Shown here one piece after another: positions 44,527 to 52,802 of a stretch of DNA of 64,000 nt. The stretch lies in contig NZ_QOVF01000001.1 of the NCBI RefSeq assembly GCF_008365385.1, positions 496,001-560,000 of the forward strand, read 5' to 3'. The DNA comes from Halopseudomonas laoshanensis (lineage in GTDB: Bacteria > Pseudomonadota > Gammaproteobacteria > Pseudomonadales > Pseudomonadaceae). The notes beneath the pieces are model-generated. The model saw nothing but the letters and a program-made list of their open reading frames with translations. It had not been told where the DNA came from and made no database searches. Position 1 is the stretch's first letter. Every line of letters starts with the position of its first letter. The position numbers and the translations under genes are program-made.

Positions 44527-45441
44527 ATGGAAGATGTCTTGCCTCTCTCAGCCTTGCCCGCACCTTTATCCAGATCCCCCCGCGCCGTTTTCAGGTGGTT
44601 TACTTGCGCTAGTCTGCTGAGCGTCGGACTATTTGTTGTCGCCCCTGTTAGCGCAAACGAAGCGGCGAAGGTGGTGAGTCAGATCAATCAGTACCGTGAG
44701 TCCGGGCGTGACTGCGCTGGCGATTTCAAACCGCCTGCCGGTCCATTGGCTACGAGTGAGGTGCTGGCTGGAGTGCCTACCATTGCCGGTCAGGATCTGG
44801 GCTTCCTGCTGCAACGGGCGGGTTATCAAGCCGCGCAGGCGCAGGCGGTGAGAGTCACGGGCCCGGAAGACGTCGCCATGATGATGACTGTCCTCCAGCA
44901 GCAGTATTGCGAGGTGTTGATGAACCCGGCCTATGCGGATGTCGGCGTATCGCGTGAGGGGAAAAGATGGCAGCTGGTCATGGCTCGCTCTTTGTTGTCC
45001 AGTGGTATGGGCGATTGGGAGGAGGCGGGCCGGGAAGTGCTCGATCTGGTCAATGAGGTGCGTGGCGAGTCCCGTACATGCGGTAATGAAACGTTCCCCA
45101 GCACATTGCCGCTGGCATGGAACGACGAGCTCGCCAGTGCCGCACTGGATCACAGCCATGATATGGCCAAGCAGAACTACTTCAGCCACACCGGGCGAGA
45201 TAACAGCCAGGTGGGTGAGCGGGTGGGTCGTCAGGACTACGAGTATCAAGTGGTCGGGGAGAATCTGGCAGCCGGTCATGGTTCGGCGAAGCAGGCTGTC
45301 GCCGGGTGGTTGATGAGCCCTGGGCACTGCGCGAATCTGATGAATCCGCAGTTCACCGAGATGGGCGCGGCGTACGTTGTGAACCCAGCCAGCGACAGCG
45401 CCATTTTCTGGACACAGGTGTTCGCTGCGCCTAAAGAGTGA
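44527..45441 (+). CDS. Secreted protein with two CAP (SCP/PR1) domains, the first degenerate
   Basis: 304 residues from the ATG at 44527, with AGGT upstream; earlier ATGs give a non-signal extension. After a signal segment (FTCASLLSVGLFVVAPVSA), the C-terminal 140 residues are a normal bacterial CAP domain: LDLVNEVRGESRTCG, LAWNDELASAALDHSHDMA, FSHTGRD, GENLAAG, and HCANLMNPQFTEMG. The first half repeats the frame of that domain in reduced form (INQYRESGRDCAG at the start; YCEVLMNPAYADVG at the end) but lacks the FSH and GEN motifs. So it looks like an internal duplication with decay. Extracytoplasmic; function unknown. Confidence 0.9.
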   Translation: MEDVLPLSALPAPLSRSPRAVFRWFTCASLLSVGLFVVAPVSANEAAKVVSQINQYRESGRDCAGDFKPPAGPLATSEVLAGVPTIAGQDLGFLLQRAGYQAAQAQAVRVTGPEDVAMMMTVLQQQYCEVLMNPAYADVGVSREGKRWQLVMARSLLSSGMGDWEEAGREVLDLVNEVRGESRTCGNETFPSTLPLAWNDELASAALDHSHDMAKQNYFSHTGRDNSQVGERVGRQDYEYQVVGENLAAGHGSAKQAVAGWLMSPGHCANLMNPQFTEMGAAYVVNPASDSAIFWTQVFAAPKE

Positions 45442-45451
45442 CAAATAATCT

Positions 45452-45479
45452 GAACTTGTCGGCTTTACGACCGGTCAAC
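45452..45479 (+). promoter_or_regulatory. Candidate AlgU-type promoter of the second csbD
   Basis: GAACTT exact -35, 17 bases, then TCAAC; the AlgU consensus is GAACTT, 16-17 bases, TCTGA. The start would lie about 40 bases before the csbD ATG. Confidence 0.4.
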
Positions 45480-45527
45480 TTACTGTAAGCGAGATTTCAT
45501 ATCGCAACATTGACTGAGGTGAAAGCA

Positions 45528-45719
45528 ATGACTAGCACAACTGACAAGATCAAAGGCAAAACCAACGAAGCAGTCGGTAAAGGCAAGCAAGGCGTTGGTG
45601 AAGCAACCAATAATGATCGCCTGAAAGGTGAAGGCAAAGCCCAGGAAACCAAGGGTGGCGCTCAGCAAGTCAAAGGTGAAGCCAAGGACACCCTGAAGAA
45701 AGGTGTCGATAAGGCTTAA
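45528..45719 (+). CDS. CsbD family stress protein (copy 2)
   Basis: 63 residues from the ATG at 45528 with GAGGTG upstream. MTSTTDKIKGKTNEAVGKGKQ opening and three charged repeat units (KGEGKAQETKGGA, VKGEAKDTLKKGVDKA). Same length as the copy at 7591 and clearly similar, though the two are 38 kb apart. Likely a general stress protein under an extracytoplasmic sigma factor. Strong terminator downstream. Confidence 0.94.
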   Translation: MTSTTDKIKGKTNEAVGKGKQGVGEATNNDRLKGEGKAQETKGGAQQVKGEAKDTLKKGVDKA

Positions 45720-45779
45720 CAACCTGAAGCGATGATGCAGGCAGCGATTTGGTAACACCACAATCGCTGCTGCAAGCAG

Positions 45780-45811
45780 GGCCGGTACACGCAAGTGTGC
45801 CGGCCTTTTTT
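45780..45811 (+). terminator. Rho-independent terminator after csbD copy 2
   Basis: Arms GGCCGGTACAC and GTGTGCCGGCC (one G-T pair) with a GCAA tetraloop, followed by six T residues. Confidence 0.93.
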
Positions 45812-45908
45812 GCATTGGTGCAGACTGTGACGTATTTCGCTACGCTGACTGTACGTTTCCTACCCCGCTGATTGCCGGTCTAATGGATACTTTACGAGGA
45901 GTATTCCT

Positions 45909-46799
45909 ATGGCCCCGCGGGATCTGATGTTGGCATTGGTGGTAATTGTCGTCTGGGGCATGAATTTTGTTGTCATCAAGACCGGACTGCAGGGTATGCC
46001 GCCAATGCTGCTGGGTGCGCTGCGGTTTATGTTGGTGGTGTTTCCTGCGGTGCTGTTCATCAAGCGCCCGGATGTGCCCTGGCGCTGGCTGTTGGCTTAT
46101 GGCCTGACCATATCCCTGGGTCAGTTTGCCTTTCTTTTTTACGCGATGTCAGTGGGGATGCCCGCCGGCCTGGCGTCGGTAGTACTGCAATCCCAAGCCC
46201 TTTTCACGCTGTTTTTCGCCGTGCTTTTTCTCGGCGAGCGTCTGCGTGGATTCAATCTGGTCGGTTTGCTGGTCGCGGCTGGCGGGCTGACGCTGATTGG
46301 TCTGCAGGTAGACAAGGTGATGACCCTGGCTGGATTTCTGCTGACCATCTGCGCAGCGTCCATGTGGGCGATGGGCAACATCGTTACGCGCAAGATCGGC
46401 AAGGTCAATCTGGTCGGTCTGGTGGTGTGGGGCAGCATGATTCCGCCGTTGCCGTTTCTGGCCCTGTCCTGGTGGCTGGAGGGCCCGGTGCTGATGGGCG
46501 AGGCGCTGGTCAATATCAGCCTGGATACCATACTGGTGCTGTGCTATCTGGCATTTGGCGCGACCCTGCTGGGCTACAGCTTGTGGGGCCGATTGCTATC
46601 ACGCTACCCAGCGAGCCAGGTGGCGCCTTTCTCGCTGTTGGTGCCGGTAATTGGGCTGACTTCCGCGGCGTTGTTAGCGGGGGAGCGGGTAGGGCCGATG
46701 CAGTTGACTGGCGCGCTGTTGGTGATGCTCGGGATTCTGATCAACGTGTCAGGGGGTTGGTTGTTCGGTCGCTGGCGCTTGCGTAGCGCGCGGGCATGA
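45909..46799 (+). CDS. EamA family (drug/metabolite) exporter
   Basis: 296 residues, ten hydrophobic helices in two EamA repeats, opening LMLALVVIVVWGMNFVVIKTGL; the second half has AFGATLLGYSLWGRLLSRYPASQVAPFSLLVPV. GAGGAG lies before the ATG. Closest in style to the YdcZ/RhtA-like amino-acid exporters; substrate unknown. Single gene. Confidence 0.93.
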   Translation: MAPRDLMLALVVIVVWGMNFVVIKTGLQGMPPMLLGALRFMLVVFPAVLFIKRPDVPWRWLLAYGLTISLGQFAFLFYAMSVGMPAGLASVVLQSQALFTLFFAVLFLGERLRGFNLVGLLVAAGGLTLIGLQVDKVMTLAGFLLTICAASMWAMGNIVTRKIGKVNLVGLVVWGSMIPPLPFLALSWWLEGPVLMGEALVNISLDTILVLCYLAFGATLLGYSLWGRLLSRYPASQVAPFSLLVPVIGLTSAALLAGERVGPMQLTGALLVMLGILINVSGGWLFGRWRLRSARA

Positions 46800-46864
46800 C
46801 AGGCTGACTGAGTCGAAAAACTGAGCCGCAAGGCGCAGCCCGTCGACCCAGCCAGTTCAGATGA

Positions 46865-47146
46865 TCAGTCCTGGCGGCTGGTCACTTCCAGCAGGTGATA
46901 ACCGAATTGGGTTTTCACCGGACCCTGCACAACATTCACTGGCGCGCTGAATACCACGGTGTCGAATTCCTTGACCATCTGGCCAGGGCCGAATGAACCC
47001 AGGTCTCCACCATCGCGACCGGACGGGCAAGTGGAATTGTCCTTGGCGACCGTGGCGAAATCGGCGCCGCCTTCAATAGCTGCTTTCAGTTCATTACATT
47101 TTTCTTCAGTCGGTACCAGGATATGACGGGCTGTAGCTTTAGGCAT
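46865..47146 (-). CDS. ppiC: Parvulin-type peptidyl-prolyl isomerase PpiC
   Basis: 93 residues from the ATG at 47146 with GGAG upstream. The frame is open much further, but this start gives the normal parvulin: MPKATARHILVPTEEKC, CPSGRDGGDLGSFGPGQMVKEFD, and GPVKTQFGYHLLEV. No signal peptide, so cytoplasmic. It catalyses cis-trans isomerisation at prolines. Confidence 0.96.
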   Translation of the reverse strand: MPKATARHILVPTEEKCNELKAAIEGGADFATVAKDNSTCPSGRDGGDLGSFGPGQMVKEFDTVVFSAPVNVVQGPVKTQFGYHLLEVTSRQD

Positions 47147-47327
47147 GGGTGTTACTCCAGTAAGGGCGAGGTGAATATATAACCAGGGGTATAGGTGCAG
47201 AGGGTAGCGCAAAGCGTCGGCGCTCGAAAGCGCCAGTCCGACCTCCGGTGTACTTCTATTCGGTAAGAAATCATTGCGATGGTCGAGCCAGTCTGTGAAA
47301 AGCCGGCGCTTTGCTCTAGTGTGACTA

Positions 47328-48110
47328 ATGAATACTCTCTTACATGCAGCCAAAGCCATGCCAGACAAATCAGAGCCTCGTACTCCCCAGCAACGACAAA
47401 GCTCAAGCCGAAATGGCTTGCCGGTAGGCACTGGCGAAAAGTCAGATAAGCAGTCTATCGAGAAGTTTATTCATCAGGTCCGCAGTCTGCCTACCGGTGG
47501 CGGAGGGCAGGGCCGCTTGTTATTTGCGCTGGACGCCACCGCCAGCCGCGAGGCGACCTGGGACCAGGCCTGCGATCTGCAGAGTGAACTGTTCCTGGCC
47601 ACTCGCGATCTGGGTGGGCTAGCTATTCAGCTGTGCTATTACCGCGGTTATGGCGAGTTCAAGGCTACCGCATTTGTAACTCAGACCCAGCAACTGCTCA
47701 AATTGATGAATGGCGTGCGTTGCCTGGGCGGTATCACCCAGATCAACCGGGTATTGCAGCATGCATTGAAAGAAACCCGTGCGCAGCCGGTCAAGGCCGT
47801 TGTGTTCATTGGCGATTGCTGCGAAGAGCCGGTCGATCCTTTGTGCCACAGTGCCGGTGAGCTGGGCATGTTGCGCACGCCGGTGTTCATGTTTCAGGAG
47901 GGTAATGACGCGCATACCAAAGCGGTATTTGAACAGGTGAGCAAGCTGTCGGGCGGTGCCTATGCGCCCTTTGATCGCAGCAGTCCGCAATTATTGAAGG
48001 ACCTGTTATCGGCTGTGGCTGTCTATGCTTCGGGTGGCGTCAAGGCGCTGAAACACTTTGCCAGTCAAAGTTCGCCGGAGGTCAAGCGCCTGACCGGACA
48101 GATTCGCTAG
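47328..48110 (+). CDS. VWA-like domain protein paired with a J-domain membrane protein
   Basis: 260 residues, alternative start at 47358. After a polar N-terminus comes a von Willebrand A-like fold: GRLLFALDATASREATWDQA (a MIDAS-like DATAS), the YYRGYGEF and GVRCLGGITQINRVL blocks, VKAVVFIGDCCEEPVD and VFEQVSKLSGGAYAPFD. No signal peptide or TM helix, so cytoplasmic. The ion site is DxTxS rather than DxSxS. It precedes the J-domain gene by 55 bases on the same strand. Function unknown; joint action with the J-protein is inference. Confidence 0.82.
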   Translation: MNTLLHAAKAMPDKSEPRTPQQRQSSSRNGLPVGTGEKSDKQSIEKFIHQVRSLPTGGGGQGRLLFALDATASREATWDQACDLQSELFLATRDLGGLAIQLCYYRGYGEFKATAFVTQTQQLLKLMNGVRCLGGITQINRVLQHALKETRAQPVKAVVFIGDCCEEPVDPLCHSAGELGMLRTPVFMFQEGNDAHTKAVFEQVSKLSGGAYAPFDRSSPQLLKDLLSAVAVYASGGVKALKHFASQSSPEVKRLTGQIR

Positions 48111-48165
48111 CCACAGCTCCGGCAGCGCCAGCACAAATAGAGAAAGCAACTCGTCGGAGAACGTC

Positions 48166-48909
48166 TTGGGCTTATTGTTAATTGTACTGATCATCATCGG
48201 CGTTATTGCCTGGTTCTGGGTCCGCAGTCTGCCTGCTGCCCAGCGCCGGCCTGCGCTGGTCAAACTGCTGCTGCTGGGGGTTGTGCTGGCCGTGATCGTG
48301 CTGGCCCTGTCCGGGCGTTTTTACCTGGTATTGGCCTTGCTGGCGGGTTTGCTGCCTTTCATCAAGCGCCTGGTGCCGGGGCTTATTATGGGGCGGGTCT
48401 TGCGCGGTATGAAAATGCCTGGCGGTCGCGCGCAGCCCAGCGCCGGAAATCAGTCAAAGGTGACCTCGCAAGTGCTGGAAATGACCCTGGATCATGATTC
48501 GGGTGACATGACCGGCCAGGTACTAAGTGGGCCATTGGCGGGTCGCCTGCTGGGTGAGCTGGGAGAAAGTGAGTTTATCCAACTGCTGCAGTATTGCCGG
48601 CAGACCGACGAAGACTCCGCACGTCTGCTGGAGTCCTATCTGGACCGACGTTTCGGCGACTCCTGGCGTGAGGATGAGCCCGGGGCTGGTGGCGCTGCCG
48701 ACCATGGCGGCCCTCAGGCTCACAGCGGTGGTCCGCTGACCGAACAGGAGGCGCTGGATGTGCTGGGGCTCAAGCCTGGCGCCAGCCGGGAGGACATTAT
48801 TGAAGCTCACCGCCGCATGATGCAGAAGATGCATCCGGATCGTGGCGGCAGCGATTATCTTGCTGCGCTGATCAATCAGGCTAAAGATGTGCTGCTAGGT
48901 TTACGCTGA
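48166..48909 (+). CDS. Membrane-anchored J-domain protein (TIM14-like)
   Basis: 247 residues from TTG with GGAG six bases upstream. Three N-terminal TM segments (residues 1-75). Middle part: SQVLEMTLDHDSGDMTGQV and GRLLGELGESEFIQLLQYC. The C-terminal J-domain (about 197-247) is TEQEALDVLGLKPGASRED..., with the HPD motif at 223-225 (KMHPDRGGSDYLAALI). This is the short DnaJC15/TIM14 layout, so it may recruit Hsp70/DnaK to the membrane. The VWA gene before it may be its partner. Confidence 0.92.
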   Translation: MGLLLIVLIIIGVIAWFWVRSLPAAQRRPALVKLLLLGVVLAVIVLALSGRFYLVLALLAGLLPFIKRLVPGLIMGRVLRGMKMPGGRAQPSAGNQSKVTSQVLEMTLDHDSGDMTGQVLSGPLAGRLLGELGESEFIQLLQYCRQTDEDSARLLESYLDRRFGDSWREDEPGAGGAADHGGPQAHSGGPLTEQEALDVLGLKPGASREDIIEAHRRMMQKMHPDRGGSDYLAALINQAKDVLLGLR

Positions 48910-48935
48910 GATTGCGTTCAGCCTGTTTCGCAATT

Positions 48936-49550
48936 TCATTTCGGGCGATAGAGCTGAAAGCGCTTGCCCAGTTCGAAATAATCAGCTGCGCCGCCGCCGC
49001 GCAGCACTGGTTGAGCGGCCGCTGTGTCGTAGATGCCATCTACCAGTAACGTCTTGTCGATATGCACCGCCACCACTTCGCCAAGAATCAACCACGTAGG
49101 TACGGGCACGCTGTCCAGCCCTTGCAGCTGGAGGATCTGGGTGACCTTGCATTCAAATGAAACCGGGCTTTCCAGCACTCGCGGCACTGCAATCACCTGA
49201 GAGGCGACCGGGGTCAAGTGGCCCAGTTCGAATTCATCCACCTCGGGCCCCACGGCCGCGCAGCTTTCATTCATTGCCTCGACCAACGGGCGGGTCACCA
49301 GGTTCCAGGCGAATTCACCGGTCTGCTCAATGTTGTTGAGGCTGTCCTTGCGGCCAACGCTGGCGAAGCCAATGATGGGGGGTACGTAATTGAAGGCGTT
49401 GAAAAAGCTGTAAGGCGCCAGATTCAGGCGGCCCTTGGCATCTTGCGAAGAGATCCAGCCAATGGGTCTTGGACCTACGATGGCGTTGAAGGGATCATGG
49501 GGCAAACCATGGCCCTGTGCCGTTTCGTAGTAATACATCTGCCTGCTCAT
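48936..49550 (-). CDS. Flavin reductase-like (DIM6/NTAB) FMN-binding protein
   Basis: 204 residues from the ATG at 49550, GGGAG eight bases upstream; a GTG nine bases earlier is in frame. Flavin-reductase fold: YYETAQGHGLPHDPFNAIVGPRPIGWIS opening, LAPYSFFNAFNYVPPIIGFA, FAWNLVTRPLVEAMN and an LGEVVAVHID. Binds FMN; substrate unknown. It shares an intergenic region with the divergent ORF6N-like gene. Confidence 0.93.
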   Translation of the reverse strand: MSRQMYYYETAQGHGLPHDPFNAIVGPRPIGWISSQDAKGRLNLAPYSFFNAFNYVPPIIGFASVGRKDSLNNIEQTGEFAWNLVTRPLVEAMNESCAAVGPEVDEFELGHLTPVASQVIAVPRVLESPVSFECKVTQILQLQGLDSVPVPTWLILGEVVAVHIDKTLLVDGIYDTAAAQPVLRGGGAADYFELGKRFQLYRPK

Positions 49551-49647
49551 GCAACCCACTCCCGTCTGATATTATCTGGCGTCATCTTTACCTGTTCCTG
49601 CGCTATCCTCAATACCCGCCCAACGCCGAATCATAGAAGGATGTGAC

Positions 49648-49968
49648 ATGGACTCAGCGGAAACTGTAATGAGCAGAGTTAAGCCCATCGCTTTTGCCGG
49701 GGTAGAAACCCTCAGCTTTCGTCAGCTCGATGAGCTCAATGGCTTGGGCAAAGGGTCGAGCTTCAAACTGTTCAAAACACATCTTCCAGCGCTAAAAGAG
49801 GACAGCGATTATTTCTACGTGTCCGGAGACGCGCATCCTCAACTGCTTGCCGAGCTGAAAAAGTCAGAACAGGTTTATCTCGGCAGCGTCCATCTGGTCT
49901 TGCTGAGTCGCGCAGGCTACGAAAAACTCCAGCAGCTCTCGAAATTAGTCCCCACTCGGAAAAAGTAG
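49648..49968 (+). CDS. Small protein resembling ORF6N/KilA-N-type domain
   Basis: 106 residues with AAGGA seven bases before the ATG. The core TLSFRQLDELNGLGKGSSFKLFK, then EDSDYFYVSGD and LVLLSRAGYEKLQQL, resembles the ORF6N or Rha-type N-terminal DNA-binding domains of phage antirepressors (a RQLDELHG start and a GYxxL end). No C-terminal partner domain. It may be a domesticated phage regulator. The family assignment is from pattern memory and is moderate. Confidence 0.75.
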   Translation: MDSAETVMSRVKPIAFAGVETLSFRQLDELNGLGKGSSFKLFKTHLPALKEDSDYFYVSGDAHPQLLAELKKSEQVYLGSVHLVLLSRAGYEKLQQLSKLVPTRKK

Positions 49969-50092
49969 CGATTGCTAAGCGGGGAGGGTGACGAAAATGA
50001 GTATTGGTTGAACTAATTTGGGCCTGGCTACACCTATATTTGTGTTGTAAAGACGCATATATTGCTAAATGTCTCCACCGAGTAGCCACGCT

Positions 50093-50857
50093 ATGACCAA
50101 AGCATTGTTCCGTTATCAAGACCGCTTGATCAATAGACTGGACCTCATTGATGACGCCGACTCCGAAGCGTTGATTCAGAAGCTCGCCTCGGTTACCACG
50201 CCGTCTACGGTGGCTTTTCTCAACCAGCATGCCTACAACCTGGCGCAGGAGGATCCTCGCCTGCAGCAGGGATTCGCCGAGATGACCTATCTGCTCAGGG
50301 ATGGCATCGGGATCAAGTGGGCCTGCCAGCTCAATGGTCGAGAGCCCAAAGCCAATATGAACGGCTCGGATTTTATCCCCCGGCTGGTTAATCATCTGCT
50401 CGAAGCGACCCCCTGTGATTACCAGTTTTTCGCCATGGGTACGCGCGATCCGTGGTTGGAAAAGGGCGCCGAAAACCTGTTCAAGCACCACCGCTTTCAC
50501 GCGGTTGACGGATTCCAGCCGGCGGAAACCTATCTGGATTACATTCGCGGGCATCTTGACCCGACGCGTGTCCCCGTTATTTTGCTGGCGATGGGCATGC
50601 CCAAGCAGGAAGAGCTGGCAAGGCGCATTCAGACGACGATAAATGGCCCCGCCTTGATCATCTGCGGCGGTGCGATTCTGGATTTCGCTGCTAATCGCGT
50701 AAAGCGGGCACCGCTGCTTTTCCGCAAATCCGGGATGGAGTGGCTGTACCGCCTACTCAAGGAACCCAGGCGGCTGGCCAGACGCTACATTCTGGGTATT
50801 CCTCGGTTTTTCTACTATCTCGCGCGTAACGGTATGGTTTCCCGCCAGGCGCGCTAG
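50093..50857 (+). CDS. WecG/TagA/CpsF family glycosyltransferase
   Basis: 254 residues from the ATG at 50093; an ATG at 50069 is in frame without a ribosome site. Family blocks: TVAFLNQHAYNLAQED, DGIGIKWACQLNG, ERMNGSD-like ANMNGSDFIPRLV, VPVILLAMGMPKQEELA and GGAILDFAANRVKRAPLLFRKSGMEWLYRLLKEPRRLARRY split by short turns. These GT26 enzymes add a sugar, often ManNAc(A), to a lipid-linked sugar at the membrane. It lies 72 bases before the acyl-CoA dehydrogenase-like gene and may serve the same pathway, but no other polysaccharide genes are near. Confidence 0.93.
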   Translation: MTKALFRYQDRLINRLDLIDDADSEALIQKLASVTTPSTVAFLNQHAYNLAQEDPRLQQGFAEMTYLLRDGIGIKWACQLNGREPKANMNGSDFIPRLVNHLLEATPCDYQFFAMGTRDPWLEKGAENLFKHHRFHAVDGFQPAETYLDYIRGHLDPTRVPVILLAMGMPKQEELARRIQTTINGPALIICGGAILDFAANRVKRAPLLFRKSGMEWLYRLLKEPRRLARRYILGIPRFFYYLARNGMVSRQAR

Positions 50858-50929
50858 TCCCGCCAAACAAATTGAACGATTTCGCCAGGTTTATGCCCAA
50901 AACTATGGACATAACGACGGAAGAAAATC

Positions 50930-51961
50930 ATGACGGACGACCTCCAGCGGCTCGCAGCCATTCTTGATGTCATTGCCAAGCGGCCCCAGCCTCTCCGTCA
51001 TGATGCCGAGCTTCAAGTAGCCATGCGGGTGTGCGTCGAGCAAGGTCTGGACCGCTTGCCCCTGCCGGCCGGGGGGCGGACTTTACAGCGCTGGCAAGCG
51101 TTGGCCTCGGTAGCGGGCCACGACCTGGCGCTGGCGAAACTCTATGAAAGTCATACTGATGCCATCGCCATCCTCCATGAACTCGATTCCAGGCATCTGC
51201 TAACCGATGGTTTGTGGGCTGTTTGGGCTGCCGATCCGCCTTACGCCCGCTTGAATGTGGGCCATGACGCGGAGGGCGTGGCGCGGTTGCATGGGCGAAA
51301 AGCCTGGTGCTCGGGAGCGGCGCAAATTGATAGCGCGCTGATTACCGCGTGGGATGATCAGAATCAGCCGCGATTGGTAGCGGTCAATCTCCATCAGCGC
51401 CAGGTCGCAATCAGCGATCAGGGCTGGCAAGCGGTAGGCATGGCCACCACGGCCAGCGTGGAAGTGCAGTTTGACCAGGCGCAGGCCACTTTTGTCGGCG
51501 GGTGCGACAGTTATCTGTCAAGACCTGGCTTCTGGCATGGCGGTGCCGGCATCGCGGCCTGTTGGTACGGGGCTGCTGCTGCATTGGGCCAAGCTCTTAA
51601 AGCGCATTGCGCCAAGCGAACCGATGATCCGCATGCGCAAGCGCATCTGGGGGCGGTGGACGCGACCCTGAGTAGTGCCGCAGGAGCGTTGCGCGACTGC
51701 GCCCAGTGGATTGAGCAGCACCCGCAGGAGGATGCGCAGTGGGTTGTACGTCGCGTCCGTGCGCAGGTAGAGCAGGCCGCGGACGAGGTGCTCAAACGAG
51801 TAGGCCGCGCGTTGGGGTCCACGCCCTATTGTCGCGATCCACATTTTGCCCGTCTGGCGGCGGATTTGCCGGTATTCATGCGTCAAAGCCATGCTGAACG
51901 GGATCTGGCCGAGCTGGGCCGACAGGTGGCGAATGCCGATCACCTGACCTGGCAGTTGTGA
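50930..51961 (+). CDS. Acyl-CoA dehydrogenase-like protein of the glycolipid-like cluster
   Basis: 343 residues, GGAAG before the ATG. It shows the fold of acyl-CoA dehydrogenases in reduced form: ASVAGHDLALAKLYESHTDAIAIL, the KAWCSGAAQIDSALITA middle sheet, WQAVGMATTASVEVQFD and a C-terminal helical half (HWGG-like WHGGAGIAACWYGAAAALG). Shorter than true family members (about 380), and I do not see the catalytic Glu in its usual context. Likely an FAD flavoprotein acting on an acyl chain or a related amine. First gene of a four-gene run with tiny gaps. Confidence 0.85.
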   Translation: MTDDLQRLAAILDVIAKRPQPLRHDAELQVAMRVCVEQGLDRLPLPAGGRTLQRWQALASVAGHDLALAKLYESHTDAIAILHELDSRHLLTDGLWAVWAADPPYARLNVGHDAEGVARLHGRKAWCSGAAQIDSALITAWDDQNQPRLVAVNLHQRQVAISDQGWQAVGMATTASVEVQFDQAQATFVGGCDSYLSRPGFWHGGAGIAACWYGAAAALGQALKAHCAKRTDDPHAQAHLGAVDATLSSAAGALRDCAQWIEQHPQEDAQWVVRRVRAQVEQAADEVLKRVGRALGSTPYCRDPHFARLAADLPVFMRQSHAERDLAELGRQVANADHLTWQL

Positions 51962-51967
51962 CGCGCC

Positions 51968-52792
51968 ATGACGCCTGAGCAGATTGCCGCTATTGCACAA
52001 TCAAAGCCCACCGTCGGGACCGATGTCAGAGCGCCTTCTGCCGGCGCTTTTGGAGTATGCGGGACGCCGCTGGAGGCATGGCAGCGCAGCAGCGCGTTAG
52101 CTGCAGTGGCCTCTGTTTCCTTGGCAGAGTTGATCCCGCAATCGGCGCGATTGATTGTCATCGCACCGCACCCTGACGATGAAGTCCTGGCCTGCGGCGG
52201 TCTGCTGGCGGCGCTGGCGGAACGAGGTACAGCCGTCACGCTGGTGTCGGTCACCGACGGAGAGGGCAGCCATCCGGATTCCCCGTTGTGGCCGCCACAC
52301 AGGCTACGCAGTGTCCGGCGGCAGGAAAGTCGCCGTGCCATGACGTTGTTAGGCTTCGCGCCGGACCAACTGGGCTGGCAATACCTGGGGCTGCCCGATG
52401 GCAGCGTCGCGGCCCACGCCGCTGCTCTGGAATCATGCCTGGCGTCCCTGGCGCGCCCAGGTGATTGCCTGCTGACCACCTGGCGCGGTGATGGTCACTG
52501 TGACCACGAGGCCGTAGGTGAGGTAGCTGCGGCCAGCGCCCGACGTGTCGGTGCGCGGCTGATCGAGGCGCCGGTTTGGGCCTGGCATTGGGCTGCACCG
52601 GAAGATCCGCGTTTACCCTGGGCGCGTGCGCGCAAATGGATGCTGGATGATCAGCAACTTGCCAGGAAGCGCCTTGCCGTGGCGGCTCACGTCAGTCAGT
52701 TGCAAGGCGACTCCAGTACGCAAGCCGGGCCAGTACTGGACAAGGTTACCCTGGCGCGTCTGCTGCAACCCTATGAACTGTTCTTTACATGA
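51968..52792 (+). CDS. PIG-L family deacetylase
   Basis: 274 residues. After a polar N-terminal 60 residues comes IVIAPHPDDEVLACGG, with the zinc-binding HPDDE near 68-72, then VTDGEGSHPDS, RRQESRRAMTLLG and GDGHCDHEAVG with the last zinc His. Zinc hydrolases of this family remove acetyl from N-acetyl sugars or their glycosides. Six bases after the dehydrogenase-like stop, 10 before the methyltransferase ATG. The cluster suggests the substrate is a small N-acetylated sugar compound. Confidence 0.94.
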   Translation: MTPEQIAAIAQSKPTVGTDVRAPSAGAFGVCGTPLEAWQRSSALAAVASVSLAELIPQSARLIVIAPHPDDEVLACGGLLAALAERGTAVTLVSVTDGEGSHPDSPLWPPHRLRSVRRQESRRAMTLLGFAPDQLGWQYLGLPDGSVAAHAAALESCLASLARPGDCLLTTWRGDGHCDHEAVGEVAAASARRVGARLIEAPVWAWHWAAPEDPRLPWARARKWMLDDQQLARKRLAVAAHVSQLQGDSSTQAGPVLDKVTLARLLQPYELFFT

Positions 52793-52802
52793 GGGTAGTG
52801 CC

